Of a DNA stretch of 64,000 bases, positions 40,960-50,912 are shown in pieces. The first letter of the stretch is position 1. Every line of letters starts with the position of its first letter. The position numbers were made by a program, and so were the translations under genes. The stretch is from Planctomycetaceae bacterium (GTDB lineage Bacteria > Planctomycetota > Planctomycetia > Pirellulales > Lacipirellulaceae): the NCBI GenBank assembly GCA_002702655.1, contig PABB01000038.1, forward strand, positions 99,221-163,220. Direction: 5' to 3'. Below the pieces are notes generated by a model. It was not told the DNA's origin. It did not search any database and saw only the letters and a program-made list of their open reading frames with translations.

Positions 40960-41577
40960 TTAGGCCATGCGGCGACGAGCGGCGACCAGGCCGAGGGCGC
41001 CCATACCGGCCAGCACGAAGGTGGCGGGCTCGGGAATGCCGAAGGTGAATTCGCCAGTCACGCGCTCCAGCACGTTGCCGGTCGGGGTGGCAACCGTGAA
41101 GTCACCAGCGTAGCTGACCGTATTGCCCTTAACGCCGACCAGCTGGGCGAACGCCAAGGACGGGCCCTGAGCGCCGGCGTTGCTGAAGTTGAAGGCGCCG
41201 GCGAGCGAATCGGCGCTTTCGGCAGCGTTGATCGCAATACCCTGAGCCGACGGCACCAGGAAGTGCGTGTCGTTCAAAATGTCCGAACCGGCGGCGCCGA
41301 AGATGGCCCCGGGGACGTCATTGAAGATCGCCTTCTGGCCGAACGGATCGACCTGCAGCAGCGGGCCAGCGAAGCCAAGACCAGACCCACCGCCGGAATC
41401 GAAATTGAAACCGATGATGTTGCCGGCGTCCGAAGTCGCCGTCATGACGATGGTTTCCCAGCCCGCATCGCCGGGCGAGTCCTGACGATCCAGCGAAATC
41501 ACAGTTGCGGCCGACGCCGACCCAGCGAACGCCACAAGACTAAGAGCAACAGTGCAAAGAATTCCGGAGAGCTTCAT
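40960..41577 (-). CDS. PEP-CTERM protein, tandem paralogue 4
   Basis: 205 residues from the ATG at 41577, with AAAGGTG about 8 nt upstream. Signal peptide MKLSGILCTVALSLVAFAGS. Carries the full shared blocks: MTATSDAGNIIGFNFDSGG, LLQVDPFGQKAIFNDVPG, INAAESADSLAGAFNFSN, FTVATPTGNVLERVTGEF. Tail IPEPATFVLAGMGALGLVAARRR. It has its own terminator, a good ribosome site and AT-richer upstream DNA, so it is probably the best-expressed copy (inference). Confidence 0.9.
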   Translation of the reverse strand: MKLSGILCTVALSLVAFAGSASAATVISLDRQDSPGDAGWETIVMTATSDAGNIIGFNFDSGGGSGLGFAGPLLQVDPFGQKAIFNDVPGAIFGAAGSDILNDTHFLVPSAQGIAINAAESADSLAGAFNFSNAGAQGPSLAFAQLVGVKGNTVSYAGDFTVATPTGNVLERVTGEFTFGIPEPATFVLAGMGALGLVAARRRMA

Positions 41578-41800
41578 AGTAGTAACACCTTTAAGTGATG
41601 TAGTTTTGGTCACGAAATCGAGAATCGAAAAAGTAAGGTAAGTACGTTGGGGAGACTGACTTGGCAAAGCTGTTGCCTTGAGTTTCCCGCATCACCTTGT
41701 CATTAGCATCGTTCTCCAAGAGCTCAAACCAATTTCGAATTCGTGTATCTGCTAGTCTTCAGCGGCACCGCAGAGGCACCGCCGAAGAACTCAATCTCCA

Positions 41801-42622
41801 CTAAGCCTTGCGACGAAGACCGTACAGACCAAGGCAGGCCATGCCCAGCAAAGCCACCGAGGCGGGCTCGGGGACGGCGCCAACGGGCGGAGCCGTTGCG
41901 GACTGGTTGAAGTTACCAGCGAGGTCGGCGAGGTCCAAACCATTGACATTGCCGTCACTGGTCGAGTCGCCATCATCCCAGCCCAAGCCGCCGGCGTTGA
42001 AGTTGCCAGCCAGAATGGCCAAGTCGAGACCGTTCACGGAACCATCGCGATTGAAGTCGCCCTTCAGCAAGCCATCGGTGCCGACGCTGTCGCCACGGAC
42101 GCTGGTGACGCCGACGGTGCCTGGCACAGCGCCAGTCCCGTTGTAGACATTGGCCTGCACGCCCGACAGGGTCGGACGGGCGCCGCTCCACGAGCCGCTG
42201 GCCAGCAGGACCGAACCGTCCCACGAGTTGGCAGCAGTCGGGAACAGGTCGTCCTTGCCGCCGCCGGCGGCGAAGGTGGTGACCGTCGCGTCAAGATTGT
42301 CGCCAGCGACCACTTCGGTGTCGGCGCCAATCAGGTTGTAGCGGAAGATGTTGGTCGCGTTGTCCCAGACGCCGCCAGTCGAGCTGACCGCACCGCCGGG
42401 GGCGTCAACGCCAGTGACGCCAGTGTTGCCGCCGACCAAGGCGACGACGCCCACGACGTCTTCGCCAGCGGTGCTCTTGGCGAGCAGTTCCCAGGTCCCG
42501 CCGCCGGTGGCGTTGTTGGGGTCGGTATAGCGCAGGTTCAACTGCACGTCCACAGCCGCCAGAGCGGGCGCTGCCACGAAGGCCGCCGCTGCACACAGAG
42601 AGGAAACCAAACCACGGTTCAT
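41801..42622 (-). CDS. PEP-CTERM protein with dockerin-like repeats
   Basis: 273 residues from the ATG at 42622 (GGAG 8 nt upstream; an ATG 6 bp earlier is too close to it). Signal peptide MNRGLVSSLCAAAAFVAAPA. A beta-rich body is followed by two dockerin-like Ca2+ loops (GDFNRDGSVNGLDLAILAGNF and DSTSDGNVNGLDLADLAGNF) and the sorting tail VPEPASVALLGMACLGLYGLRRK. The dockerin-PEP-CTERM combination is common in planctomycetes. It is not homologous to the four paralogues in its N-terminal body. Confidence 0.85.
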   Translation of the reverse strand: MNRGLVSSLCAAAAFVAAPALAAVDVQLNLRYTDPNNATGGGTWELLAKSTAGEDVVGVVALVGGNTGVTGVDAPGGAVSSTGGVWDNATNIFRYNLIGADTEVVAGDNLDATVTTFAAGGGKDDLFPTAANSWDGSVLLASGSWSGARPTLSGVQANVYNGTGAVPGTVGVTSVRGDSVGTDGLLKGDFNRDGSVNGLDLAILAGNFNAGGLGWDDGDSTSDGNVNGLDLADLAGNFNQSATAPPVGAVPEPASVALLGMACLGLYGLRRKA

Positions 42623-43359
42623 TTTCATTGCTCCAATTCCCCGTCTCAATGTAAGTAGATGATACCTGGTGAAGACCTACGCTCGTCTGGGGGCAATTCG
42701 AGATCTAGCCTTCTAGTCGCGATGCGTCGGGTGGCCCGACAACAGGGCGCGCCACACACGTGACGCTACCCGACGTAGCGAACCGTTGCCTGGCGAGACT
42801 CCTGCTCCGTGGGGGCGGCGGAGAAAAGACCTGCCAGTGAGCTAACGAGTCGGTCGCGTACCATGCGACCTGACTGCCTGACCCATGTAGCCTGCTTAAA
42901 ACTGCTGGATTCGTCAACTCTCTGGGCAGGGAAAAATCCCGCTGAACGACACTTTGGCCGCCATTGCTCTTCTCACTCTAACAAGGAAATGGGGGTTTGC
43001 AACTGTTTTGCGGGTAAGAGCCGGCAAAAATTTTGGGACTGGGAAGACTGGGGGGGCCTCGTCGCGGTTAGTCCGGGCGGGAAAACGACTTGCGCTTGGC
43101 CCCCAGCGGGCAGGCCCCTCAAGGGACCGCTACGCACGACTCGCTGGCATTGACCGCAATCGCCGTTTTCGGGCTTGGCCGCAGCGCCTAGAATCGGGCG
43201 TTTTGCGTAAACCAACGGGCGAACGCCCCCGTCACCGCGGCTGTCTTGCAGGCCAGGCTGGCGTTCGACGCCAAATGGCGGGATCTGGCAGCCCGCTAAC
43301 GATTTGCCGGCCCGCGCAAAACTTCCCACTCTCACCAAACTGCATAGAGCAACGCCACG
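42623..43359. other. Divergent intergenic region upstream of thrS
   Basis: About 740 bp. It should hold the promoters of thrS and the dockerin protein. I looked for a T-box or other leader RNA motif before thrS and did not recognise one. No gene. Confidence 0.4.
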
Positions 43360-45396
43360 ATGCCGATCGTCGTTCTCCCCGATGGTTCTCGCCGCGAGTT
43401 GGCCGCTGGCAGCAGCGCCTTTGACGTCGCGTCCGATATTGGCCCCGGTCTGGCAAAGGCGGCCGTCGCGGCCGAGGTCGACGGGCAGATGGTGGATTTG
43501 CACTCGCCGCTGCCTGACGGCGAGGAGTTGGCCCTGCGACTGCTCACCAAGAAGGACGCCGAGGCGCTGGCCATCATGCGGCACAGCGCGGCGCACGTGA
43601 TGGCGCAGGCGGTCATGCGGCTTTTCCCCGGGACCGGGCTGGCATTTGGTCCCGTGACCGGCGCGGGCTTCTACTACGACTTTCAACTCGACACGCCCAT
43701 TTCGGAAGACGACTTTCCGCGCATCGAAGCGGAGATGAAAAAAATCGTCGCCGACGATCTGCAGTTCGAGCGATTCGAGCTGCCGCGGGATGAAGCGATC
43801 AAGCTATGCGACGAAATGGGGCAGCAACTGAAGGTCGAGCACCTGCAGACCGGGCTCGGCGAGGAAGAGTCCGTGTCGTTTTATCGGCAGGGCGAATTCG
43901 TCGACCTGTGTCGCGGCAAGCACATCCCCAGCACCCGGCATATTGGCAAGGCGTTCAAGCTGACCAGCGTGGCCGGCGCGTACTGGAAGGGCGACGCCAG
44001 CCGCGAACAGTTGCAGCGCGTGTACGCCACGGCGTTTTTCGACAAGCAGGAACTAGCCGATCACATTCGCCAGCTCGAGGAAGCCAAGAAGCGCGACCAC
44101 CGCGTCCTGGGCAAGCAATTGGAGCTGTTCACCATTAGCCCCACCGTCGGCTCGGGGCTGATCCTGTGGCTGCCCAAGGGGGCGATCATCCGGCAAACGC
44201 TGGAGGACTACCTGAAAGACGAGTTGGCCCGCCGCGGCTACGAGCCGGTCTACACGCCCAACATCGGCAAGGTCGAGCTGTATCAGATCAGCGGCCACTT
44301 TCCCTATTACAGCGACAGCCAATTCCCGCTGATTGATCTGGGGCCGCGCGAGGGCGCCGCCGAGGGCGAGGGCGAACGGTACCTGCTCAAGCCGATGAAC
44401 TGCCCGCACCACATCATGATCTACAAGAGCAAGCCGCGCAGCTATCGCGACTTGCCGGTGCGGCTGGCGGAATTCGGCACCGTGTACCGCTACGAACAAT
44501 CGGGCGAGCTGAGCGGCATGACCCGCGTGCGGGGGTTCACTCAGGACGACGCGCACATTTTCTGCACCGAGGAGCAGGTCGCCGACGAGTTCCGCGGCTG
44601 CTTGGAAATGACCCAGGCGGTGCTGTCGTCGCTGGGCATGACCAACTACCGCGTGCGGCTTGGCTTCCGCGCCCCCGACAGCGACAAGTACGTGGGCGGC
44701 GAGGCGGTCTGGGATCGGGCCGAGGCGGCGCTGCAGGCGGTGTGCGAGTCGATGGACCTGCCCGACATGTCGATCGAACCGGGCGAGGCGGCGTTCTACG
44801 GCCCCAAGGCCGACTTCGTGGTGACCGACTGCATCGGCCGCGAGTGGCAGCTGGGCACGGTGCAGCTCGATTACAACCTGCCGAGCGAAGCGCGGTTCGG
44901 TCTGGAGTACACCGGCGCCGACAACAAGCCGCACCAACCGGTGATGATTCACCGGGCGCCGCTGGGCAGCATGGAGCGGTTCGTGGGCGTGCTGATCGAG
45001 CACTTTGCCGGGGCGTTCCCGCTGTGGCTGGCCCCCGAGCAGGTCCGCGTGCTGACGGTCAGCGAGAAAAGCGAAGATTACGGCCGGCAGATCGAACAGC
45101 AGTTCAAGGCGGCGGGGCTGCGGGTGAGCTCCGACTTCCGCGGCCAGAAGCTGGGCGCCAAGATTCGCGAGGCCCAGCTCGATCTCATTCCCTACATGCT
45201 GGTCGTGGGCGAGAAAGACGCCGAGGCGGGGACCGTCACCGTGCGGGACCGCATCGACGGCGACCTGGGCGCCATGCCTGCAGCCGGGGCCATTGCCAAA
45301 TTCCAGCAGGAAATCGCCGAGCGAACCGTGCGGCAGGTGGCCGACGCCACGGCCCCGGCGGCGGTCGATCGCAGCGAGATGACCAGCGACTACTGA
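43360..45396 (+). CDS. thrS: Threonyl-tRNA synthetase
   Basis: 678 residues, slightly longer than E. coli (642). TGS domain (1-65), editing domain with [12 protein letters not shown] and the Cys/His-rich [15 protein letters not shown], catalytic class II core with [21 protein letters not shown] (zinc Cys and His), FRYEQSGE-type motif 2 and [11 protein letters not shown] (motif 3), and anticodon domain from about 560 ([14 protein letters not shown]). Charges tRNA-Thr in the cytoplasm. infC follows on the same strand, as in many bacteria. Confidence 0.97.
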   Translation: MPIVVLPDGSRRELAAGSSAFDVASDIGPGLAKAAVAAEVDGQMVDLHSPLPDGEELALRLLTKKDAEALAIMRHSAAHVMAQAVMRLFPGTGLAFGPVTGAGFYYDFQLDTPISEDDFPRIEAEMKKIVADDLQFERFELPRDEAIKLCDEMGQQLKVEHLQTGLGEEESVSFYRQGEFVDLCRGKHIPSTRHIGKAFKLTSVAGAYWKGDASREQLQRVYATAFFDKQELADHIRQLEEAKKRDHRVLGKQLELFTISPTVGSGLILWLPKGAIIRQTLEDYLKDELARRGYEPVYTPNIGKVELYQISGHFPYYSDSQFPLIDLGPREGAAEGEGERYLLKPMNCPHHIMIYKSKPRSYRDLPVRLAEFGTVYRYEQSGELSGMTRVRGFTQDDAHIFCTEEQVADEFRGCLEMTQAVLSSLGMTNYRVRLGFRAPDSDKYVGGEAVWDRAEAALQAVCESMDLPDMSIEPGEAAFYGPKADFVVTDCIGREWQLGTVQLDYNLPSEARFGLEYTGADNKPHQPVMIHRAPLGSMERFVGVLIEHFAGAFPLWLAPEQVRVLTVSEKSEDYGRQIEQQFKAAGLRVSSDFRGQKLGAKIREAQLDLIPYMLVVGEKDAEAGTVTVRDRIDGDLGAMPAAGAIAKFQQEIAERTVRQVADATAPAAVDRSEMTSDY

Positions 45397-45692
45397 GTTG
45401 GCGTCGCCGGAACCCAGCGACCGGCGGGGGCCGTACCTGCAGGGTCCCGCCACGCGGAGGCGGCTCCAAGGCAGGGCGACGTGACGCTCGCTGCGGCGTG
45501 AAGAATCGCTGCAACCGGCGCAAATCGCCCCACAAAGCCGCGGCAGGAGTTGACTCGCCCCCGGGGCGTATCCAATACTTGAGCGTTCTTTTCCGCGGCA
45601 GCGACCCACGTCTGGGGCTCTGCCGCCAACTTTGCACCGCGAGAGCTCGACGCTGGCGAGCCGCGGCAGCGCACCCTGTGGAGACTGTAGCA
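45397..45692. other. thrS-infC spacer
   Basis: About 300 bp of GC-rich, non-coding sequence. It is longer than expected for a simple cotranscript and may form the infC leader. No known r-protein leader motif recognised. Confidence 0.4.
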
Positions 45693-46196
45693 ATCGACCG
45701 CAAACAACAACGGATCAACGAACAGATCCGCGTCTCGCCGATCCGCGTGATTGGCGCCGAGGGAGATCAACTGGGGGGCATCAGCCGTGACGAGGCGCTG
45801 GAGAAGGCGCGCGAGGCGGGGCTGGATCTGGTGGAGGTCGCGCCGACCGAGAAGCCCCCCGTCTGCCGGATCATGGACTTCGGCAAGTTCAAATACCAGC
45901 AGAAGAAGCGCCAGCACAAAGGCCACACCCACCACAGCAAGAACAAAGAGATTCGCCTGCGGCCGAAGATTGGCGAACACGACTTTATGACCAAGGCCAA
46001 CCGGGCCCGTCGGTTCCTGGCCGACAAGGACAAGGTCATCTTCTCGGTGGTGTTCCGCGGCCGCGAGAACGCGCACGTCGACGAAGGCTTCAAGCTGATC
46101 CAGAAGTTGACGGCCGAGTTGGACGACGTCGCCAAAGTGGAGCAAGCCCCGTCGATGCAGGGCCGGCGGATCGTCGTCATCTACGCGCCCAAGTAA
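45693..46196 (+). CDS. infC: Translation initiation factor IF-3
   Basis: 167 residues. The start is placed at an ATC at 45693, because a GGAG lies 9 nt upstream and IF-3 genes characteristically use rare AUU/AUC starts for autoregulation. A GTG at 45678 has no Shine-Dalgarno and is the alternative. N-domain RINEQIRVSPIRVIGAEG and EAGLDLVEVAPTEKPPVCRIMDFGKFKY, linker, and C-domain IGEHDFMTKANRARRFL through QGRRIVVIYAPK are complete. Binds the 30S subunit and controls start-codon selection. Confidence 0.95.
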   Translation: MDRKQQRINEQIRVSPIRVIGAEGDQLGGISRDEALEKAREAGLDLVEVAPTEKPPVCRIMDFGKFKYQQKKRQHKGHTHHSKNKEIRLRPKIGEHDFMTKANRARRFLADKDKVIFSVVFRGRENAHVDEGFKLIQKLTAELDDVAKVEQAPSMQGRRIVVIYAPK

Positions 46197-46328
46197 CGCG
46201 TGCTGCGCTCGATGCGCCGACAGGAGCCTTGCGAGTGGATGCGCTCCGCTTGTCGCAACTGGCGCCCGGCGGACCGGCATGTGCGGCGTTGGCTCTTGTT
46301 CCGCGTCGAGCGTCTGCCGTCGGAGACG

Positions 46329-46517
46329 CTAGCGCTCCGACGATTCGCGGGTCAATGCGAAGTAAATTACGTAGATCCACGACAAAACGCCCGCCAGCGC
46401 CGCGAGCAGGATCGAACGATTTCGCTGCCAACTGCAGACGATCGCCAGTGCTCCCCCAATGCCCAGCCCTTGCTGGACGATGATCTCGTTGGCTTGATGA
46501 GCGACGATCGGGTTCAT
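46329..46517 (-). CDS. Small two-helix membrane protein
   Basis: 62 residues from the ATG at 46517 with GGGAG 9 nt upstream. An amphipathic start (MNPIVAHQANEIIVQQG), a first hydrophobic helix (GLGIGGALAIVCSW), RNR, then a second (SILLAALAGVLSWIYVIYFAL). Good start signals and a clean two-helix layout argue for a real gene. Function unknown. Confidence 0.65.
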   Translation of the reverse strand: MNPIVAHQANEIIVQQGLGIGGALAIVCSWQRNRSILLAALAGVLSWIYVIYFALTRESSER

Positions 46518-46819
46518 GGCAATTTGCTCCCGCCGCGGGCAATGTTGATGAGCGCTTTCTGGGGCGGCGTGACGGCCGCCACCTGCTTCTTCGCCGGCAC
46601 ATCGCCAATATATCGGCTGTCGTTGCGACCGTAACACGCTCGCGTGTTGCGCGACCGAGCGGCTCCCCGTGAGCTTGCGCCCGTGCGCGGCAATTCTGCG
46701 CAGCGAAGCCGGCTTGCCTCGCTGCCGTACCGGTCGGTTACAATTCGGCGAATCGTCCGCACGTTCCGTCCGTTGTGCGGCGAGTTGCTCTGCCCTCGTG
46801 CCCCTCAAGGTCGCAGTCC

Positions 46820-47932
46820 ATGATCGTCGGCGTTCCCAAAGAAGTGAAGCTGGATGAGTACCGTGTCGCCATGCTGCCGGTGGGCGTGGAAGAACTCACC
46901 CGCCGCGGGCATCGCGTGCTGGTCGAGGCCGGCGCGGGGCTGGGGTCGGGACTGCCCGATCACGACTACCTGGCCGCGGGCGCGGAAATGGCCCCGGGGC
47001 CGGAGGAGATCTTCGGGCAGGCCGATCTGATCGTGAAAGTGAAAGAGCCGCAGGCCAGCGAGTGGCCGCTGATCCGCAAGGGACAGGCGGTGTTCACCTA
47101 CTTCCACTTTGCAGCAGACAGGGAGCTGACCGAAGCAATCCTCGCCACCGGCTGCACGGCCATCGCCTACGAAACGCTGGCCGACGAAAAGGGTCGCCTG
47201 CCGCTGCTCACCCCCATGAGCGAGGTGGCGGGGCGGATGAGCATTCAGGAGGGCGCCAAGTACCTGGAGCGACCGCAGATGGGTCGCGGCATCCTACTGG
47301 GCGGCGTGCCCGGCGTGGCGCCGGCGTACATCACGATCCTGGGCGGCGGCGTCGTGGGGGCCAACGCGGCGAAGATCGCCGCGGGCTTCAACGCCAATGT
47401 CACGCTGCTGGATATCAACATGGACCGGCTGCGGTACCTCGACGACATCATGCCGCCCAACGTCGACGTGCTGTACAGCGACCGCCACATCATCCGCAAG
47501 CAGCTGCAGCGCGCCGACCTGGTCGTGGGCGCCGTGCTGATCCCCGGCGCCAAGGCCCCGCGGCTGATCGAGCGCGAGGACCTGAAGGAGATGAACCCGG
47601 GAGCGGTGATCATCGACGTAGCGATCGACCAGGGCGGTTGCATCGCCACCAGCCGCCCCACCAGCCACAGCGAGCCGACCTACATCGTCGACGACGTGGT
47701 GCACTACTGTGTGACCAACATGCCCGGCGCCGTGGGCCGCACCAGCACGTTCGCGCTGTGCAACGTGACGCTCCCGTGGGTCATCGAGCTGGCCCAACGC
47801 GGCATCGAACCCGCCGCCGCCACCCTGCCGCCGATCGCCAAGGCCGTGAACATGCACGCCGGCGAAGTGACCAACAAAGCGGTGGCGGAGACGTTTGGGC
47901 TGCCGCATCGGGCGATGTGGGGCGCAGCTTAG
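46820..47932 (+). CDS. ald: Alanine dehydrogenase
   Basis: 370 residues from MIVGVPKE at 46820. VAMLPVGVEELTRRGHRVLVEAGAG (N-domain), the substrate Lys in DLIVKVKEPQ and His in FTYFHFAAD, SEVAGRMSIQEGAKYLE, the nucleotide-binding ITILGGGVVGANAAKIAAG, and CVTNMPGAVGRTSTFAL near the end match bacterial Ald. It interconverts L-alanine and pyruvate with NAD. Length equals the family norm. Confidence 0.96.
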   Translation: MIVGVPKEVKLDEYRVAMLPVGVEELTRRGHRVLVEAGAGLGSGLPDHDYLAAGAEMAPGPEEIFGQADLIVKVKEPQASEWPLIRKGQAVFTYFHFAADRELTEAILATGCTAIAYETLADEKGRLPLLTPMSEVAGRMSIQEGAKYLERPQMGRGILLGGVPGVAPAYITILGGGVVGANAAKIAAGFNANVTLLDINMDRLRYLDDIMPPNVDVLYSDRHIIRKQLQRADLVVGAVLIPGAKAPRLIEREDLKEMNPGAVIIDVAIDQGGCIATSRPTSHSEPTYIVDDVVHYCVTNMPGAVGRTSTFALCNVTLPWVIELAQRGIEPAAATLPPIAKAVNMHAGEVTNKAVAETFGLPHRAMWGAA

Positions 47933-47949
47933 CAGGCAATTGAAACTTG

Positions 47950-48027
47950 CGTGCCACGGCTCTGCGAGCCGTGCGTAGCGGAGAAATGCTCGCCTCTTCA
48001 CACGGCTCACAGAGCCGTGGCACGCCG
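47950..48027. repeat. GTGCCACGGCTCTG hairpin repeat, copy 3
   Basis: GCGTGCCACGGCTCTGCGAG and an inverted partner GAGCCGTGGCACGC enclose about 40 bp. The best-preserved copy of the family at 6383 and 22410. Confidence 0.85.
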
Positions 48028-48255
48028 CTTTGCCGGCGAGTCAGAGCGCATGCCGCAGGGCGCTCTGGATGGGTTCAGCACAACGCTGCGGATGCGTGAT
48101 CAGATTGCGCCGATTGTGCTGCGGCATGGCCGGCTTGGTCGCAGGCCCCCGGCCCGCCATTTGCAGGTTACTTGACCAAGAGTGCTAGATTTGCCGGGGT
48201 CGGCGATCGGCCCTGCGCCGGATCCGCACATTCGCTCGCACAGGAGCGCGCCGCC

Positions 48256-49275
48256 GTGACTAGCCGCTATCACGACCGTTGCCAGACCTTCGCCCGTCAC
48301 ATCATCGAGCAACAGCAGGACTGGCACCCCGAAGCGCGGGGGAACTTCTCCTGGCTGCTGTCAGGCATCGTCTTGGCCTGCAAGATCATCGGCGAAGAGG
48401 TCCGCCGACTGGGGCTGTCCGAATCGCGCGGCGCCGCGGGCGACTCGAACGTGCACGGCGAGCAGCAGCAGGGCATCGACGTGTTTGCCAACGAGGTGCT
48501 CATGGAGTGCCTGGGCAACCGCGGCAACGTGGGACTGCTGGCGTCCGAGGAGAACGAAGAGCCGGTCGTCGTGCTGGAGCACCCCGACCAGGGCGAGTAC
48601 GTCGTCGTGTTCGACCCGCTGGACGGGTCCAGCAACCTGGACGTGAACGTCAGCGTGGGCACGATCTTTTCGATCTACAAGCGCACGGCCCACAACGGGC
48701 ACGACATCGACCAGGAAGTGCTGCAGCCGGGCCGCGACCAGATTGCCGCGGGCTACGTGCTGTACAGTTCCTCGACCATGCTGGTGTACACGACCGGTCG
48801 CGGCGTGCATGGGTTCACGCTCGACCCCACGATCGGCACGTTCGTGCTGACGCACCCCGACATGCGGATGCCCGAGCGGGGGTGGACGTACTCGGTCAAC
48901 GAATCGTACGCCGACGGGTTCCCGCCGTACTGCCGGCGGTTCTTGCACTGGCTCAAAAGCGGCGAGGACAACACGGCGTACCGCTCGCGGTACATCGGGT
49001 CGCTGGTGGCCGACTTTCATCGCACGCTGCTGACCGGCGGGATCTTCATGTACCCGCCCACCAGCAGCTACCCCGACGGCAAGCTGCGGCTGGCGTACGA
49101 GGGCAACCCCATCGCCTGGCTGGCCGAGCAAGCCGGCGGCTTGGCCACCGACGGCCACGGCCGCATTCTCGACATCGAACCGTCCGCCCTGCACCAACGC
49201 GTGCCGCTGTTTGTCGGCAGCCAGCTGGAGATGCAAAAGCTGCACGCGTTTATCGAGCAGCCGTTGAAGGTGTGA
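48256..49275 (+). CDS. fbp: Fructose-1,6-bisphosphatase, class I
   Basis: 339 residues from the GTG at 48256, preferred because AGGAG lies 9 nt upstream; the ATG at 48172 adds an unlikely tail. GNFSWLLSGIVLACKIIGEEVRR, metal site residues in LASEENEEP and FDPLDGSSNLDVNVSVGTIF, and substrate motifs NESYADGF, SRYIGSLVADFHRTLL and YEGNPIAWLAEQAGG are intact. A gluconeogenic enzyme in the cytoplasm. Confidence 0.97.
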   Translation: MTSRYHDRCQTFARHIIEQQQDWHPEARGNFSWLLSGIVLACKIIGEEVRRLGLSESRGAAGDSNVHGEQQQGIDVFANEVLMECLGNRGNVGLLASEENEEPVVVLEHPDQGEYVVVFDPLDGSSNLDVNVSVGTIFSIYKRTAHNGHDIDQEVLQPGRDQIAAGYVLYSSSTMLVYTTGRGVHGFTLDPTIGTFVLTHPDMRMPERGWTYSVNESYADGFPPYCRRFLHWLKSGEDNTAYRSRYIGSLVADFHRTLLTGGIFMYPPTSSYPDGKLRLAYEGNPIAWLAEQAGGLATDGHGRILDIEPSALHQRVPLFVGSQLEMQKLHAFIEQPLKV

Positions 49276-49329
49276 GTGACGGCCGTCAGCGATCGCGCGG
49301 GTTGTGAAGTTGGCGTTTGAACCGCGTCC

Positions 49330-49650
49330 TCACTCCACGCGGACGGCGGTGCCGCTGATGCTGACCATGAGCATGCTGCCCTGCGCGCCGACGGTTTCGT
49401 AGTCCAGGTCGACGCCCACGATGGCGTTGGCGCCCAGTTCGGCGGCGCGGTCGGAGATCTCGCCAAACGCGATGTCGCGCGCCTTGCGCAGCTCGCCTTC
49501 GTACGCGGCGCTGCGGCCGCCCAGGATGTCGCGGATGCCCGCGAAAAAGTCTTTGAAGACGTTGGCGCCCAGGATCGCCTCGCCGGTGACGACGCCCAGG
49601 TACTCGCGGACGACATAGCCTTCGACGGTAGGCGTGGTGGTGATGATCAT
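49330..49650 (-). CDS. YbjQ (DUF74) family protein
   Basis: 106 residues from [11 protein letters not shown]. The YbjQ family pattern is clear: [36 protein letters not shown] and [20 protein letters not shown] small pentameric cytoplasmic protein, sometimes annotated as heavy-metal-binding; the physiological role is unknown. Confidence 0.9.
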   Translation of the reverse strand: MIITTTPTVEGYVVREYLGVVTGEAILGANVFKDFFAGIRDILGGRSAAYEGELRKARDIAFGEISDRAAELGANAIVGVDLDYETVGAQGSMLMVSISGTAVRVE

Positions 49651-49747
49651 TTTCGCGCGTGGCAAGAGGGGAGTGGTCGGAGGTCGGAACGGTTTGCGTT
49701 ATGATGGGGCGGCATTTTACCACAGCATGACGCGTTGGGAGTAGTTC

Positions 49748-50890
49748 GTGGCGAACATCGAAATCTTGCCGACTTTGCGGTGGGAAGGCCCCGCGGTCGG
49801 CGGCACGTTGGTGCTGCTCGACCAAACCCGATTGCCGGGCGAGACCGTCGACTTGCGGTGCGACACGGTCGACGCCGCGTGGGACGCCATCAAGCGGCTG
49901 GTCGTGCGCGGGGCGCCAGCGATCGGCGTCGCCGCGGCGTACGCGACGCTGCTGTCGCTGCGGGAGCTCAATGATGCGCCCGACGCCGATGCCAGCAACA
50001 AGACGACGACTCGCGAGATTGCCGCCACTGTCACCGCCGCGTGCGACCACTTGGCGACCAGCCGGCCGACCGCGGTCAACCTGTTTTGGGCGCTCGATCG
50101 GATGCGCGCGACCGTTGCACACTGGGAGCAGCAGCGAGAAGACGACTCTCCCGCCGGCGGCCAACTCGGCGCCGAGCTGGGCGAGCTGCTGCTATCCGAG
50201 GCCCGCGCGATCCACGCCGAGGATCGCGACATGTGCGCGGCAATCGGTCGGCACGGCGCCGACGCGCTGGCGGAGCTGCCCGCGGGCGCGGGCATTCTCA
50301 CCCACTGCAACGCCGGCGCGTTGGCGACCGCCGGGGACGGTACGGCGCTGTCGGTGATCTTCGAGCTGGCCCGGCGCGACCGCCAGCCGCACGTGTGGGT
50401 CGACGAAACGCGGCCGCTGTTGCAGGGCGCCCGGCTGACGGCGTGGGAACTCACCCAGCGCGGCGTCGACTGCACGCTCATCTGCGACAACATGGCGGCC
50501 GCCGTGATGCAGGCCGGCCGCGTGCAGGCGGTGGTCACGGGCGCCGATCGCATCGCAGCCAACGGCGACGCGGCGAACAAGATCGGCACCTACGGCGTGG
50601 CGACCCTGGCCGCGGCGCATGGCATTCCGTTTTACATCGCGGCGCCGACCAGCACGTTTGACATGGCATTGGCCAGCGGCGCTGCGATCCCGATCGAAGA
50701 GCGCGAGCGCGAGGAAGTCACCTGCGGCTTCGGCCGCGAGACGGCGCCGGCTGGCGTGCGGGTCTTCAACCCGGCGTTCGACGTGACGCCCGCGCGGCTC
50801 ATCCGCGGCATCATCACCGAGCGGGGGGTCATAACGCCAGTGACGGCCGGCGCGGTCGCCGCGACGCTTGCTGCCGGTTCATTAAGTTGA
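49748..50890 (+). CDS. mtnA: S-methyl-5-thioribose-1-phosphate isomerase
   Basis: 380 residues from a GTG at 49748. RGAPAIGVAAAYAT, the catalytic-Cys segment ILTHCNAGALATAGDGTALS, VDETRPLLQGARLTAWEL and the catalytic-Asp segment VVTGADRIAANGDAANKIGTY identify MtnA rather than an eIF2B subunit. It isomerises methylthioribose-1-phosphate in the methionine salvage pathway. A Gln-Glu-Asp insertion around residue 127 (EQQREDDSPAGG) is slightly longer than usual. No other salvage genes nearby. Confidence 0.95.
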   Translation: MANIEILPTLRWEGPAVGGTLVLLDQTRLPGETVDLRCDTVDAAWDAIKRLVVRGAPAIGVAAAYATLLSLRELNDAPDADASNKTTTREIAATVTAACDHLATSRPTAVNLFWALDRMRATVAHWEQQREDDSPAGGQLGAELGELLLSEARAIHAEDRDMCAAIGRHGADALAELPAGAGILTHCNAGALATAGDGTALSVIFELARRDRQPHVWVDETRPLLQGARLTAWELTQRGVDCTLICDNMAAAVMQAGRVQAVVTGADRIAANGDAANKIGTYGVATLAAAHGIPFYIAAPTSTFDMALASGAAIPIEEREREEVTCGFGRETAPAGVRVFNPAFDVTPARLIRGIITERGVITPVTAGAVAATLAAGSLS

Positions 50891-50912
50891 CTTGGCGAAA
50901 CGCCGATCATCG

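Noticed and set aside
28977-42622. Exosortase gene for the PEP-CTERM proteins
   Set aside because: Six PEP-CTERM tails are present, but no EpsH-type membrane protein with the Cys/Arg/His active site was found in the window.
42623-43359. T-box or other riboswitch upstream of thrS
   Set aside because: No specifier-loop or T-box sequence motif was recognised in the leader.
44742-45677. Open frame running in phase into infC from inside thrS
   Set aside because: It overlaps the intact thrS gene in another frame, is Arg/Gly-rich, and only its last 170 codons resemble a protein (IF-3).
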